Under the pieces are notes generated by a model. The model saw nothing but the letters and a program-made list of their open reading frames with translations. It had not been told where the DNA came from and searched no databases. Of a stretch of DNA of 12,884 nucleotides, positions 1 to 6,826 are shown piece after piece. Source of the stretch: Bifidobacterium breve. GTDB lineage: Bacteria; Actinomycetota; Actinomycetes; Nanopelagicales; Nanopelagicaceae. The stretch lies in NCBI GenBank assembly GCA_945869505.1, contig CAMBOZ010000035.1, forward strand, positions 1-12,884. Reading direction: 5' to 3'. How positions within the stretch are numbered: the first letter of the stretch is position 1; each line of letters begins with the position of its first letter. The position numbers were made by a program, and so were the translations under genes.

Positions 1-693
1 GATCGAATGGCCGAGAAGAAATTCACTGAAATTCCTGAGCTTTACACCGCGCCTGCAGATCCCGATTGGTTATCCAAGTGGGCTAAGTATTCTGAGCGCG
101 CGTCCAAAGTTGTAAAAGAGATTACAACTTGGTCTGAACCACTTATTGCTCGTGAGATATCGCAGCACTTACCCGATGGAGCATCGCTATTTATCGCTTC
201 ATCTCGCCCAATTCGCGATATCGAAGCATTTGGTGCGGCCCGCAGCGGAGTTAAAACTTTTGCTAATCGCGGCCTTGCTGGAATTGATGGAAACATCTCG
301 ACCGCACTTGGTATTGCCACCGCCCACAGCGCAACATTTGCGGTTCTTGGAGACCTCGCATTTCTGCATGACCTCACCGGATTGATTCACCGGGAAGAAA
401 TTAACCTACGGATTTTGGTAATTAATAATGATGGTGGCGGAATTTTCTCGACGTTGCCACAGCGTGGAAGCAATGGATTTGAGCAAGTCTTTGGAACCCC
501 GCACGGCTTAGATCCTGCAGCGATAGCCAACGCGATGGGGCTGGATGCAAAAACCATTTCATCAGTTGATCAACTTCGTGATGAGCTTAAGAAACCAGTT
601 TCAGGAATCAGCATTGTTGTCTGCGATGTACCGAACAGAGAATCTAATGCTGATCTGATTAAAAGCCTTTATGCCAAGATGGAATCTATCTAA
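1..693 (+). CDS. menD: MenD, SEPHCHC synthase (C-terminal part; 5' end outside the window)
   Basis: This is the C-terminal part, about 230 codons, of MenD, a thiamine-diphosphate enzyme. It joins isochorismate and 2-oxoglutarate to give SEPHCHC, the first committed step of menaquinone synthesis in the cytoplasm. The reading frame is open from base 1, so the ATG at base 7 is almost certainly internal; family members are about 550 residues. Counting from that Met, visible motifs are SRPIRD (66-71), ANRGLAGIDG (86-95), GDLAFLHD (115-122) and NNDGGGIF (140-147). The last two form the ThDP/Mg-binding region, with the usual GDG replaced by GDL, which is normal in MenD. The gene ends 6 bp from the convergent stop of menF, another enzyme of the same pathway. 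The identity is clear from the motifs; the N-terminal half cannot be judged. Confidence 0.93.
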   Translation, partial: DRMAEKKFTEIPELYTAPADPDWLSKWAKYSERASKVVKEITTWSEPLIAREISQHLPDGASLFIASSRPIRDIEAFGAARSGVKTFANRGLAGIDGNISTALGIATAHSATFAVLGDLAFLHDLTGLIHREEINLRILVINNDGGGIFSTLPQRGSNGFEQVFGTPHGLDPAAIANAMGLDAKTISSVDQLRDELKKPVSGISIVVCDVPNRESNADLIKSLYAKMESI

Positions 694-707
694 ATTAAGT
701 TAATTTA
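691..707. repeat. AT-rich perfect palindrome holding both stop codons of menD and menF
   Basis: Two 8-bp arms, TAAATTAA and TTAATTTA, flank a single G at base 699. The left arm begins with the menD stop codon (691-693). The right arm begins with the complement of the menF stop codon (700-702). As RNA the hairpin would be pure A-U with a shortened stem, and no U-tract follows on either strand, so it is not a classical intrinsic terminator. It may mark the convergent 3' ends or be a chance result of two TAA stops in AT-rich sequence. Confidence 0.5.
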
Positions 708-1920
708 GAGCGCTACGCATCGGTGCAAATTTCGCACTGCTTTCGCTTAACTCTTTCTCTGGGTTAGACCCGGCGACAATTCCGCATCCCGCATAAATTT
801 GGATCTCATTTTCGGTGATCTGTCCGCAACGCAGAGCAATCCCTAACTCGCCATCACCTCGTGCATCTAACCAACCGACAGGGCCGGCGTAACGCCCGCG
901 TGACATTCCTTCGATTCGCTTAATCAGATCGGCGGCGACGTTAGTTGGAGTTCCGCATACTGCAGCCGATGGGTGCAACTTTTCTAAAATAGTAAAAGCA
1001 TCAACGCTCTTCTTACTTTCAATCAGCGCGCCCGTTACATCGGTTGCTAGGTGCATAACATTTGCTAAGTGAAGAACAAAAGGAGATTCAGGAACGTTTG
1101 TTGATGTACAGAAAGGATCTAGCGCATCTGCAACAGAACGAACGGCATATTCATGTTCTTCTAAATCTTTAGAAGATCTAGCAAGGGATGCGGCAAGTGC
1201 TAAATCTTTTTCGTCATCACCAGTCTTGCTGATGGTTCCGGCGAGTACACGTGATGTAACCATTCCACGTGAGAGGCGCAGTAGAAGTTCAGGTGTTGCA
1301 CCAACAAGGCCATCGACTGAAAATATCCAAGTTGATGGGTATTCCGCACTTAAATTACGCAGAATCTTTCGCGCATCGATTGGCCGATGCGAGTTGATCT
1401 TTAAATCACGCGCGAGAACAACTTTTTCCAGTTTGGTCTCTTCAATTTCTTTAATTGCTTGAGCAACACGTAGTTGCCATTCCGCTGGACTTAAAGATCC
1501 ATCGCCCCAGTTAAATTCAGCATCTTCAAGCAGTGGGACTTCTTCTAAGAGTTTGGGCTGTGCTTGATCGCCGATCCACGTGATCCAGGAGCTGCCATTG
1601 CGCATTCCGACGATGATTTGGGGGATGACGAGCACTGAATCTTCATCTGGATCAAAGGAGAAAGAGGTGAAGAGAATTGGGCCTGTTCCGCTGGCATGAA
1701 CAGAATCAGCTATCGCGAATTTCTCTAACTGTTGGTGCCACCAAGTGCGCGCATCAGCAAAACGGTTTGGACCTTTTACAACAGTGGATGCATAACTTCC
1801 CCAGCCGACTAAGCCGTCACCACCGCGGACCCAAGTAAGCGGTGCGTTATCTGGCAGCAGCTCCAATAACGGCAGATGATCGCCAAGGCGCGCAGAAGTT
1901 ACTGGAATAAGGGAAGGCAT
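700..1920 (-). CDS. menF: MenF, isochorismate synthase
   Basis: A 406-residue chorismate-binding enzyme (MenF/EntC family) that converts chorismate to isochorismate, the substrate of MenD. The conserved C-terminal chorismate-binding domain spans about residues 145-403. It shows EKVVLARD (165-172), whose K166 matches the catalytic lysine of MenF; GATPELLL (207-214); RVLAGT (224-229); EEHEYAVRSV (254-263); HPSAAVCGTP (316-325); RGRYAGPVGW (341-350); and GCGIVAGSNPEKE (378-390). The N-terminal region with WVRGGDGLVGWG (30-41) resembles actinobacterial isochorismate synthases and supports this ATG. It lies 11 bp downstream of bioY on the same strand and has no clear Shine-Dalgarno, so translation may depend on coupling to bioY. 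A siderophore or salicylate role for this family is possible in general, but the menD and menG neighbours favour menaquinone synthesis. Confidence 0.92.
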   Translation of the reverse strand: MPSLIPVTSARLGDHLPLLELLPDNAPLTWVRGGDGLVGWGSYASTVVKGPNRFADARTWWHQQLEKFAIADSVHASGTGPILFTSFSFDPDEDSVLVIPQIIVGMRNGSSWITWIGDQAQPKLLEEVPLLEDAEFNWGDGSLSPAEWQLRVAQAIKEIEETKLEKVVLARDLKINSHRPIDARKILRNLSAEYPSTWIFSVDGLVGATPELLLRLSRGMVTSRVLAGTISKTGDDEKDLALAASLARSSKDLEEHEYAVRSVADALDPFCTSTNVPESPFVLHLANVMHLATDVTGALIESKKSVDAFTILEKLHPSAAVCGTPTNVAADLIKRIEGMSRGRYAGPVGWLDARGDGELGIALRCGQITENEIQIYAGCGIVAGSNPEKELSESSAKFAPMRSALN

Positions 1921-1931
1921 AAGAAATTACT

Positions 1932-2522
1932 TTAGCGCGCGAGTTTCTTGGAAATTCTGCGCCAGATAAGCGGCAGTGAAGTTGCAGTGATTGCAATCTT
2001 AATTACTTCACCAAAGATAAATGGTGTGAGCCCTGCACTGATTGTCTGTGCCCAAGTTAAATTCAGTGAAACATTTAGCCAGATCAAACCAAAGGTAAAG
2101 ACAATTACGCTACCGAAAATTAAAGCAGGAAAAGATGTTTTAAACTTTTGATCAGCTTTACGATCTGCGAGCGCACCTAGAACTAAAACCGCAACCAACA
2201 TTCCAATTAGATATCCACCAGTTGCACCTGTTAGACGAGCAAGTCCAACAGTTGCAGCTGGTGCAAAGACTGGAGCGCCCGCGATTCCGGCTAATAAGTA
2301 TGTAGAAAATGTTGCAAAACCAAGTCGTGCACCGTATGTGGTACCGATTAAATAAACCGCCAATGTTTGGCCCGTAACCGGAACTGGCGAACCTGGGACT
2401 GGGATAGCGATCTGAGCCAGGGCTGCGATAAATAATGTGCCACCAACAATGAATCCCGCATGGGTCAACGCAGTGCTGCGCGGAAATACAGTGGCGCGAA
2501 GTGAGCCAGTTGAGATCGACAT
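1932..2522 (-). CDS. bioY: BioY, biotin transporter substrate-binding membrane subunit
   Basis: A 196-residue hydrophobic protein of the BioY family, the biotin-binding S component of energy-coupling-factor transporters, acting in the cytoplasmic membrane. The family signature PVPGSPVPVTGQTLAV lies at residues 41-56, followed by GAPVFAP (82-88), TGGYLIG (101-107) and LTPFIFGEVIK (165-175). Hydrophobic segments fall near 22-40, 50-72, 75-90, 103-118, 133-150 and 165-187, fitting the usual six helices. The ATG at 2522 is preceded by GGGAG with a 5-base spacer. No EcfA or EcfT subunit is visible in the window, so it either uses shared ones elsewhere or works alone, as has been reported for some BioY proteins. 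It heads a probable two-gene unit with menF. I saw no obvious BirA- or BioQ-type operator upstream. The gene implies reliance on external biotin. Confidence 0.93.
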   Translation of the reverse strand: MSISTGSLRATVFPRSTALTHAGFIVGGTLFIAALAQIAIPVPGSPVPVTGQTLAVYLIGTTYGARLGFATFSTYLLAGIAGAPVFAPAATVGLARLTGATGGYLIGMLVAVLVLGALADRKADQKFKTSFPALIFGSVIVFTFGLIWLNVSLNLTWAQTISAGLTPFIFGEVIKIAITATSLPLIWRRISKKLAR

Positions 2523-2583
2523 TAATTCTCCCTAAATCGCCTTTAAGTTGTGGATGAGCCTACTCTTGCGAGAGACTGGGCTC
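2523..2583. promoter_or_regulatory. Divergent bioY / menG intergenic region with overlapping -10-like hexamers
   Basis: This 61-bp gap lies between the starts of bioY (minus) and menG (plus) and must hold any promoters for both. The string AGCCTACTCT at 2557-2566 contains TACTCT on the plus strand (2561-2566) and TAGGCT on the minus strand (2562-2557). Both fit the actinobacterial -10 form TAnnnT and overlap by the central TA. Inferred start sites would leave a leader of about 11 nt for menG and about 28 nt for bioY. No convincing -35 is visible on either strand, so the call is tentative. The bioY Shine-Dalgarno GGGAG (complement of 2528-2532) is at the left end. Confidence 0.3.
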
Positions 2584-3276
2584 ATGTCGCGCGCAAATAT
2601 GGATAAGAACCCCGATGAAGTCGCCGCAATGTTCGATGGCGTGGCCAAGAGGTATGACCTAGTCAATGATTTATTGAGTCTGGGCCAGACCAAGAGATGG
2701 CGCCGGGCGACCACCGCGATAATTGCGCCCAAGCCTGGGATGAAGATCCTCGACCTTGCTGCAGGAACCGGTTCCAGCTCCGAACCGCTGGCTGCGGCGG
2801 GTGCCGATGTGATTCCAGCCGATTTCTCGCAAGGGATGCTTGCCGCCGGCCGTAAAGCGCGCCCGCATCTCCCTTTTACCTTCGCCGATGCGCTAAACCT
2901 GCCTTTCGGCGATGGGGAATTCGACGTTGTGACCATCTCTTTTGGCCTGCGCAACACCTCGGATACCGATAAAGCCCTCAGGGAAGCCCTACGGGTCACC
3001 AAAAAGGGCGGCCGGATCGTCATAGCCGAGTTTTCAAGCCCGACCTGGGCGCCATTTCGCAAGATTTATACCAATTACTTAATGCGCGCATTGCCGGCGA
3101 TCGCCAAGAAGACCTCATCAAACCCAGATGCCTATATTTATTTGGCCGAATCGATCCGCGCTTGGCCAAATCAGAAAGCGCTCGCTGCCAAGATCGCCGA
3201 CGCTGGATGGACCCAAATCGGCTGGCGCAACCTGACTTTTGGGGTTGTTGCAGTTCACATGGCCGTCAAGGCGTAA
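2584..3276 (+). CDS. menG: MenG/UbiE, demethylmenaquinone methyltransferase
   Basis: A 230-residue class I SAM-dependent methyltransferase that methylates the ring of demethylmenaquinone to menaquinone. Motifs are [14 protein letters not shown] (16-29) with [10 protein letters not shown] (32-41), the UbiE/MenG signature; SAM motif I LDLAAGTG (56-63); the acidic D80 region ADFSQGML (79-86); LPFGDGEFD (106-114); and ISFGLRN (118-124). Actinobacterial MenG proteins begin MSRAxxDK, so I chose the ATG at 2584 over one 36 bases upstream, which would lie within the inferred promoter. The Shine-Dalgarno is weak. The gene is followed 40 bp later by the complex I operon, which uses its product, and could be cotranscribed with it. 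Oddity: its composition is near 57% GC by hand count against about 45% in sampled neighbours, with more GCC and ATC codons, although the protein itself looks actinobacterial. Confidence 0.94.
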   Translation: MSRANMDKNPDEVAAMFDGVAKRYDLVNDLLSLGQTKRWRRATTAIIAPKPGMKILDLAAGTGSSSEPLAAAGADVIPADFSQGMLAAGRKARPHLPFTFADALNLPFGDGEFDVVTISFGLRNTSDTDKALREALRVTKKGGRIVIAEFSSPTWAPFRKIYTNYLMRALPAIAKKTSSNPDAYIYLAESIRAWPNQKALAAKIADAGWTQIGWRNLTFGVVAVHMAVKA

Positions 3277-3293
3277 CGGTCACAACTACCCCC

Positions 3294-3320
3294 ATGCCCA
3301 CCTTAGGATTTCGCCTGTGA
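3294..3320 (+). other. Possible 8-codon leader mini-ORF (MPTLGFRL) overlapping the nuoA start
   Basis: An ATG at 3294 opens a frame of eight codons whose TGA (3318-3320) overlaps the GTG start of nuoA (3317-3319) as GTGA. That is the same four-base overlap seen at the nuoC/nuoD junction. The nuoA Shine-Dalgarno AGGA lies inside it. It has no Shine-Dalgarno of its own, so it would need leaderless translation or would be untranslated. It may well be chance. Confidence 0.2.
3305..3308 (+). promoter_or_regulatory. Ribosome binding site deciding the nuoA GTG start
   Basis: AGGA sits 8 bases before the GTG at 3317. It supports that start over an ATG 78 bases upstream in the same frame, which lies inside menG and would add 26 polar residues not typical of NuoA. 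Confidence 0.6.
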
Positions 3321-3682
3321 GCTCAAATCCATACGTTCCGATTCTGGCAATTGCCGCAGTTGGCTTTGGGTTCGCCGTTTTTTCAATCTTGGCCGCAGCG
3401 CTCACTGGTCCAGCACGCTACAACCGCGCAAAGTTAGAAGCTTACGAATGCGGAATCGAGCCATCACCGCAAGCAGCACAAGGTGGACGCTTTCCAGTTA
3501 AGTATTTCTTAACTGCGATGCTCTTCATTATTTTTGATATTGAAATTGTTTTCCTTTATCCATGGGCTGTCACCTTTGATCAACTTGGGCTATTCGGTCT
3601 AGTCGAAATGGCAATCTTTATCGCAACAGTCTTTGTTGCTTATGCATATGTCTGGCGCCGTGGAGGTCTCGAATGGGATTAG
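3317..3682 (+). CDS. nuoA: NuoA, NADH-quinone oxidoreductase subunit A
   Basis: A 121-residue membrane subunit of complex I located near the quinone-site entrance at the joint between the membrane and peripheral arms. Three membrane segments are visible at about residues 8-29, 64-84 and 90-115. Family motifs are [15 protein letters not shown] (35-49), the conserved loop with Cys45; [21 protein letters not shown] (56-76), with D74 and E76 matching the functionally important acidic pair; and the C-terminal RRGGLEWD. The start is GTG, chosen for its AGGA ribosome site and because the protein then begins as actinobacterial NuoA proteins do. It is the first nuo gene; its last 10 bases overlap nuoB. 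Confidence 0.94.
   Translation: MSSNPYVPILAIAAVGFGFAVFSILAAALTGPARYNRAKLEAYECGIEPSPQAAQGGRFPVKYFLTAMLFIIFDIEIVFLYPWAVTFDQLGLFGLVEMAIFIATVFVAYAYVWRRGGLEWD
3662..3667 (+). promoter_or_regulatory. Ribosome binding site for nuoB, inside nuoA
   Basis: GGAGGT lies 5 bases before the nuoB ATG at 3673, within the last codons of nuoA. It is a near-perfect site that fixes the nuoB start and the 10-base overlap. Confidence 0.75.
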
Positions 3683-4227
3683 AAGAGAAATTACCTAGCG
3701 GAATTGTTTTAACTTCGGTTGAAAAACTCGCAGGTTATATGCGTAAGAATTCCCTTTGGCCCGCAACTTTTGGTTTGGCATGTTGTGCAATTGAAATGAT
3801 GGCAGCCGGTGCAGGTCGTTACGATCTTGCACGTTTTGGGATGGAAGTTTTCCGCGCTTCCCCGCGTCAAGCAGATTTGATGATCGTTGCCGGTCGTGTT
3901 TCAAACAAGATGGCGCCAGTACTTCGTCAGATTTATGATCAAATGGCAGCGCCAAAGTGGGTTATTGCGATGGGCGCTTGTGCATCTTCAGGTGGAATGT
4001 TTAATAACTACGCAATTGTGCAAGGCGTCGATCACGTCGTTCCAGTTGATATTTATCTTCCAGGTTGTCCACCACGTCCTGAGATGTTGATGGATGCAAT
4101 TCTTAAACTGCACGATCAGATCTACGATGAAAAACTCGGACCTAACCGCGAAAAAGTTATTAAAGAAGTTGAAGCTGCAGCTATGGCCGCTGTTCCAACC
4201 CATCAGTTAAAGGGGTTGTTGGCTTAA
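3673..4227 (+). CDS. nuoB: NuoB, NADH-quinone oxidoreductase subunit B (cluster N2)
   Basis: A 184-residue peripheral-arm subunit that binds the 4Fe-4S cluster N2, the last electron carrier before quinone. All four ligands are present: the adjacent pair C37-C38 in [10 protein letters not shown] (34-43), C103 in GACASSGG (101-108) and C132 in LPGCPPRP (129-136). [12 protein letters not shown] (63-74) and the [18 protein letters not shown] block are typical of the family. The length is normal and the start has a strong ribosome site. Its TAA is followed immediately by the nuoC ATG with no gap, so the two are probably translated in a coupled way. Confidence 0.97.
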   Translation: MGLEEKLPSGIVLTSVEKLAGYMRKNSLWPATFGLACCAIEMMAAGAGRYDLARFGMEVFRASPRQADLMIVAGRVSNKMAPVLRQIYDQMAAPKWVIAMGACASSGGMFNNYAIVQGVDHVVPVDIYLPGCPPRPEMLMDAILKLHDQIYDEKLGPNREKVIKEVEAAAMAAVPTHQLKGLLA

Positions 4228-4863
4228 ATGACTGAAAATCAGCAAGGAATGTTTGGCGCGCACGGAACTGGGGATACCTCTGGTTACGGCGGTTTGGTTC
4301 GCAGCCAAGCTAACGCGGGCTCAGCCCAGCGCCCATTTGGCAGTTACTTTGATCAAGTAGCTGATGATCTAGAGCGCGCATACCCAGATTTTGCTGATGC
4401 CATTGAACGCGTTGTTGTTGATCGCGGTGAGTTAACACTTCACATTAAGCGCGAACGCCTTGTTGAAGTTGCACTGATCTTGCGCGATAAATTGAAATTT
4501 GAAATGTCAATGGGTGTATCTGGTGTTCATTATCCAGAAGATACCAATCGCGAATTGCACGCCGTTTATCACTTGTTATCTGTAACAAATAACCAACGTA
4601 TTCGCCTAGAAGTTTCCGTTCCTGATGTTGATCCGCATATCCCATCTCTTGTTGAAGTATGGGCCGGATCAAACTGGAACGAACGCGAAACTTTTGACAT
4701 GTTCGGAATCATCTTCGACGGACATCCTGGTCTAACCCGCATCTTGATGCCAGATGATTGGCAAGGACATCCACAACGTAAGGATTACGCACTTGGCGGA
4801 ATCGGCGTTGAATACAAAGGCGCTGTCACACCACCTCCATCAGATCGGAGGACATACAAGTGA
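4228..4863 (+). CDS. nuoC: NuoC, NADH-quinone oxidoreductase subunit C (30 kDa)
   Basis: A 211-residue subunit of the hydrophilic arm that holds NuoD and NuoB in place near the quinone site. The complex I 30-kDa signature runs from [10 protein letters not shown] (151-160) through [18 protein letters not shown] (165-182) to RKDYALG (184-190). The first 35 or so residues form an actinobacteria-type leader with [19 protein letters not shown] (7-25), which I recall in closely similar form from mycobacterial NuoC; its function is not known to me. It is a single subunit and not the NuoCD fusion of enterobacteria. The start abuts the nuoB stop, with AGGGG 12 bases upstream, and the end overlaps the nuoD start by GTGA. 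Confidence 0.96.
   Translation: MTENQQGMFGAHGTGDTSGYGGLVRSQANAGSAQRPFGSYFDQVADDLERAYPDFADAIERVVVDRGELTLHIKRERLVEVALILRDKLKFEMSMGVSGVHYPEDTNRELHAVYHLLSVTNNQRIRLEVSVPDVDPHIPSLVEVWAGSNWNERETFDMFGIIFDGHPGLTRILMPDDWQGHPQRKDYALGGIGVEYKGAVTPPPSDRRTYK
4847..4851 (+). promoter_or_regulatory. Ribosome binding site deciding the nuoD GTG start
   Basis: GGAGG with an 8-base spacer precedes GTG at 4860. That GTG overlaps the nuoC stop as GTGA. The strong site supports GTG as the true nuoD start. Confidence 0.75.
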
Positions 4864-6200
4864 GTACATACGCAGATCCATATGCATCATCACGCGAAAC
4901 CACCGAAGGTACTGTCTTTTCAGTAACCGGTGGCGATTGGGATTCACTCGTAACTGAAATTGGTCAAGCAAAAGAAGAACGTGTTGTTGTAAACATGGGA
5001 CCACAGCACCCATCGACTCACGGTGTGCTTCGTTTGGTTCTTGAACTTGAAGGCGAAACGGTTACTGAAGTTCGTTGCGGTATTGGTTACCTGCACACAG
5101 GTATTGAAAAGAACATTGAATTCCGCAACTGGACCCAGGCCACAACATTCGTTACCCGTATGGATTACTTGGCTCCGCTATTTAATGAAGCGGCATACTG
5201 CTTAGGCGTTGAAAAACTCCTTGGCATCACAAATGATGTGCCAGAAAAGGCGAACGTTATTCGCGTAATGATGATGGAATTCAACCGAATTTCTTCACAT
5301 ATGGTCGCACTCGGCACTGGCGCACTTGAACTTGGTGCGCTTTCACCGATGATCTTCTGCTTCCGCGAACGCGAAAAAGTTCTGGATATCTTTGAATTTA
5401 TATCAGGTCTACGTATGAATATGGCCTACATCCGCCCAGGCGGAGTTGCTCAGGATCTTCCTGCCGGCGCTGTCGACAAAATTTTGGCAACGGTTAAAGA
5501 CCTTCGCCACAGCTTCAAAGATAATGAGAAGTTGCTCGTTGGTAACAGCATCTGGATGAAGCGCACCGAAGGAATTGGTTATCTCGATCTTGCTGGCGCA
5601 ACAACACTCGGCGTTACTGGTCCAGTAATTCGCGCAACAGGTTTGCCACTTGATCTGCGCAAGATTCAGCCTTATTCCGGATACGAGAATTACAAGTTTG
5701 ATGTTGTAACAGCTGATACCTGCGATGTTTATGGCCGCTTCTTAATTCGTATCAATGAACTTGAGCAATCACTTCGCATCATTGAACAGTGCGCTGAGAA
5801 ACTTAAATCACTTGAAGGTGCGCCAGTAATGGTTGCCGATAAGAAGATTGCATGGCCAGCACAACTTGCAATTGGCGCTGACGGAATGGGTAATTCGCTA
5901 AACCATATCCGCGAAATTATGGGCACATCAATGGAATCGCTGATCCACCACTTCAAGTTAGTAACTGAAGGTTTCCGTGTTCCGGCAGGTCAGGTTTATT
6001 CAGCAGTTGAATCACCACGCGGTGAACTCGGTGCTCACGTTGTCTCTGATGGTGGCACACGTCCATATCGCGTTCACTTCCGCGAACCATCTTTTAACAA
6101 CCTGCAATCAACTTCTGCAATGTGCGAAGGTTCAATGGTTGCCGACATTATCGGCGCAGTTGCTTCGATCGATCCTGTGATGGGAGGTGTTGACCGCTAA
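4860..6200 (+). CDS. nuoD: NuoD, NADH-quinone oxidoreductase subunit D (49 kDa, quinone site)
   Basis: A 446-residue subunit that forms most of the quinone-binding chamber next to cluster N2. The signature [20 protein letters not shown] spans 47-66. H54 aligns with the quinone-binding His38 of Thermus thermophilus Nqo4, and Y103 in TRMDYL (99-104) aligns with its Tyr87; both are retained at the same offset of 16. Further family blocks are [10 protein letters not shown] (76-85), [13 protein letters not shown] sequence near 191-198 and the C-terminal [18 protein letters not shown]. The protein is distantly related to the large subunit of NiFe hydrogenases but lacks the metal-binding cysteines. 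The start is GTG. The final TAA shares one base with the nuoE ATG (TAATG). Confidence 0.97.
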   Translation: MSTYADPYASSRETTEGTVFSVTGGDWDSLVTEIGQAKEERVVVNMGPQHPSTHGVLRLVLELEGETVTEVRCGIGYLHTGIEKNIEFRNWTQATTFVTRMDYLAPLFNEAAYCLGVEKLLGITNDVPEKANVIRVMMMEFNRISSHMVALGTGALELGALSPMIFCFREREKVLDIFEFISGLRMNMAYIRPGGVAQDLPAGAVDKILATVKDLRHSFKDNEKLLVGNSIWMKRTEGIGYLDLAGATTLGVTGPVIRATGLPLDLRKIQPYSGYENYKFDVVTADTCDVYGRFLIRINELEQSLRIIEQCAEKLKSLEGAPVMVADKKIAWPAQLAIGADGMGNSLNHIREIMGTSMESLIHHFKLVTEGFRVPAGQVYSAVESPRGELGAHVVSDGGTRPYRVHFREPSFNNLQSTSAMCEGSMVADIIGAVASIDPVMGGVDR

Positions 6201-6826
6201 TGGCTTACACACCTGATCAATTACAAGTGATGGATGCGATCATTAAGCGCTATCCACGCAGCCGTTCTGCAATCATGCCTTTACTTCACTATGTGCAATC
6301 ACTTGCCGGTTATGTAACAAATGAAGGCATCGAACTCGTCGCTAAATTACTGACTTTAGAAACTGCTGAAGTTTCCGCAGTCGCAACTTTCTACACTCAG
6401 TACAAGCGCAAGCCAGTTGGCGAGTATCACGTCGGCGTCTGCACCAATACCTTGTGCGCAGTAATGGGCGGAGATGCGATCTTCGCAGCGCTAAAAGATC
6501 ATCTCGGCGTTGAAAATGATGGCGTGACCGCAGATGGAAAAGTTTCGCTAGAACATATCGAATGTAACGCAGCTTGTGATTACGCACCGGTCGTTATGGC
6601 TAACTGGGAATTTTACGATAACCAAGATGTTTCATCTGCTAAAGAATTGGTTGATTCAATGCGCAAGGGAACACCTAAGCCACCAACGCGCGGACCTAAC
6701 TCACTTGTTACTTGGAAAGAAGCATCTGCAGTACTTGCTGGAATCAATGATGGAAAAGCAAATGAAGGTTTGCAAGCAGGCGAACCAACTCTTCTTGGTT
6801 TAAAACTTTCGAAAGAGGGCAAGTAA
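6200..6826 (+). CDS. nuoE: NuoE, NADH-quinone oxidoreductase subunit E (cluster N1a)
   Basis: A 208-residue thioredoxin-fold subunit of the NADH dehydrogenase module carrying the 2Fe-2S cluster N1a. Ligands are C81 and C86 in CTNTLC (81-86) and C122 and C126 in CNAAC (122-126), the normal Cx4C...Cx3C pattern. The N-terminal helical part contains RYPRSRSAIMPLLH (17-30) and VSAVATFYTQY (58-68), standard for the family. Residues from about 155 onward form a Pro- and Gly-containing tail beyond the minimal domain, as in longer actinobacterial NuoE proteins. A GGAGG site lies about 10 bases upstream. TAATG overlaps join it to nuoD and nuoF. Confidence 0.96.
   Translation: MAYTPDQLQVMDAIIKRYPRSRSAIMPLLHYVQSLAGYVTNEGIELVAKLLTLETAEVSAVATFYTQYKRKPVGEYHVGVCTNTLCAVMGGDAIFAALKDHLGVENDGVTADGKVSLEHIECNAACDYAPVVMANWEFYDNQDVSSAKELVDSMRKGTPKPPTRGPNSLVTWKEASAVLAGINDGKANEGLQAGEPTLLGLKLSKEGK

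Noticed and set aside
691..707. Intrinsic terminator between menD and menF
   Set aside because: The palindrome is nearly all A/T, has a one-base centre and no following T-tract, so it does not meet the usual criteria.
2548..2583. Upstream in-frame ATG giving menG 12 extra residues
   Set aside because: The extra residues are not like the N-terminus of the family, while MSRA at 2584 is. The upstream start would also use most of the only promoter space.
2532..3062. Minus-strand open frame of 176 codons over menG and the intergenic region
   Set aside because: It is antisense to the menG motifs, has a low-complexity Arg/Ser/Pro/Ala product, and would overlap the bioY ribosome site. It is explained by the high GC of menG.
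3239..3316. Upstream in-frame ATG giving nuoA 26 extra residues
   Set aside because: It begins inside menG, the added residues are polar and unlike NuoA, and a GTG with an AGGA site at good spacing lies at 3317.
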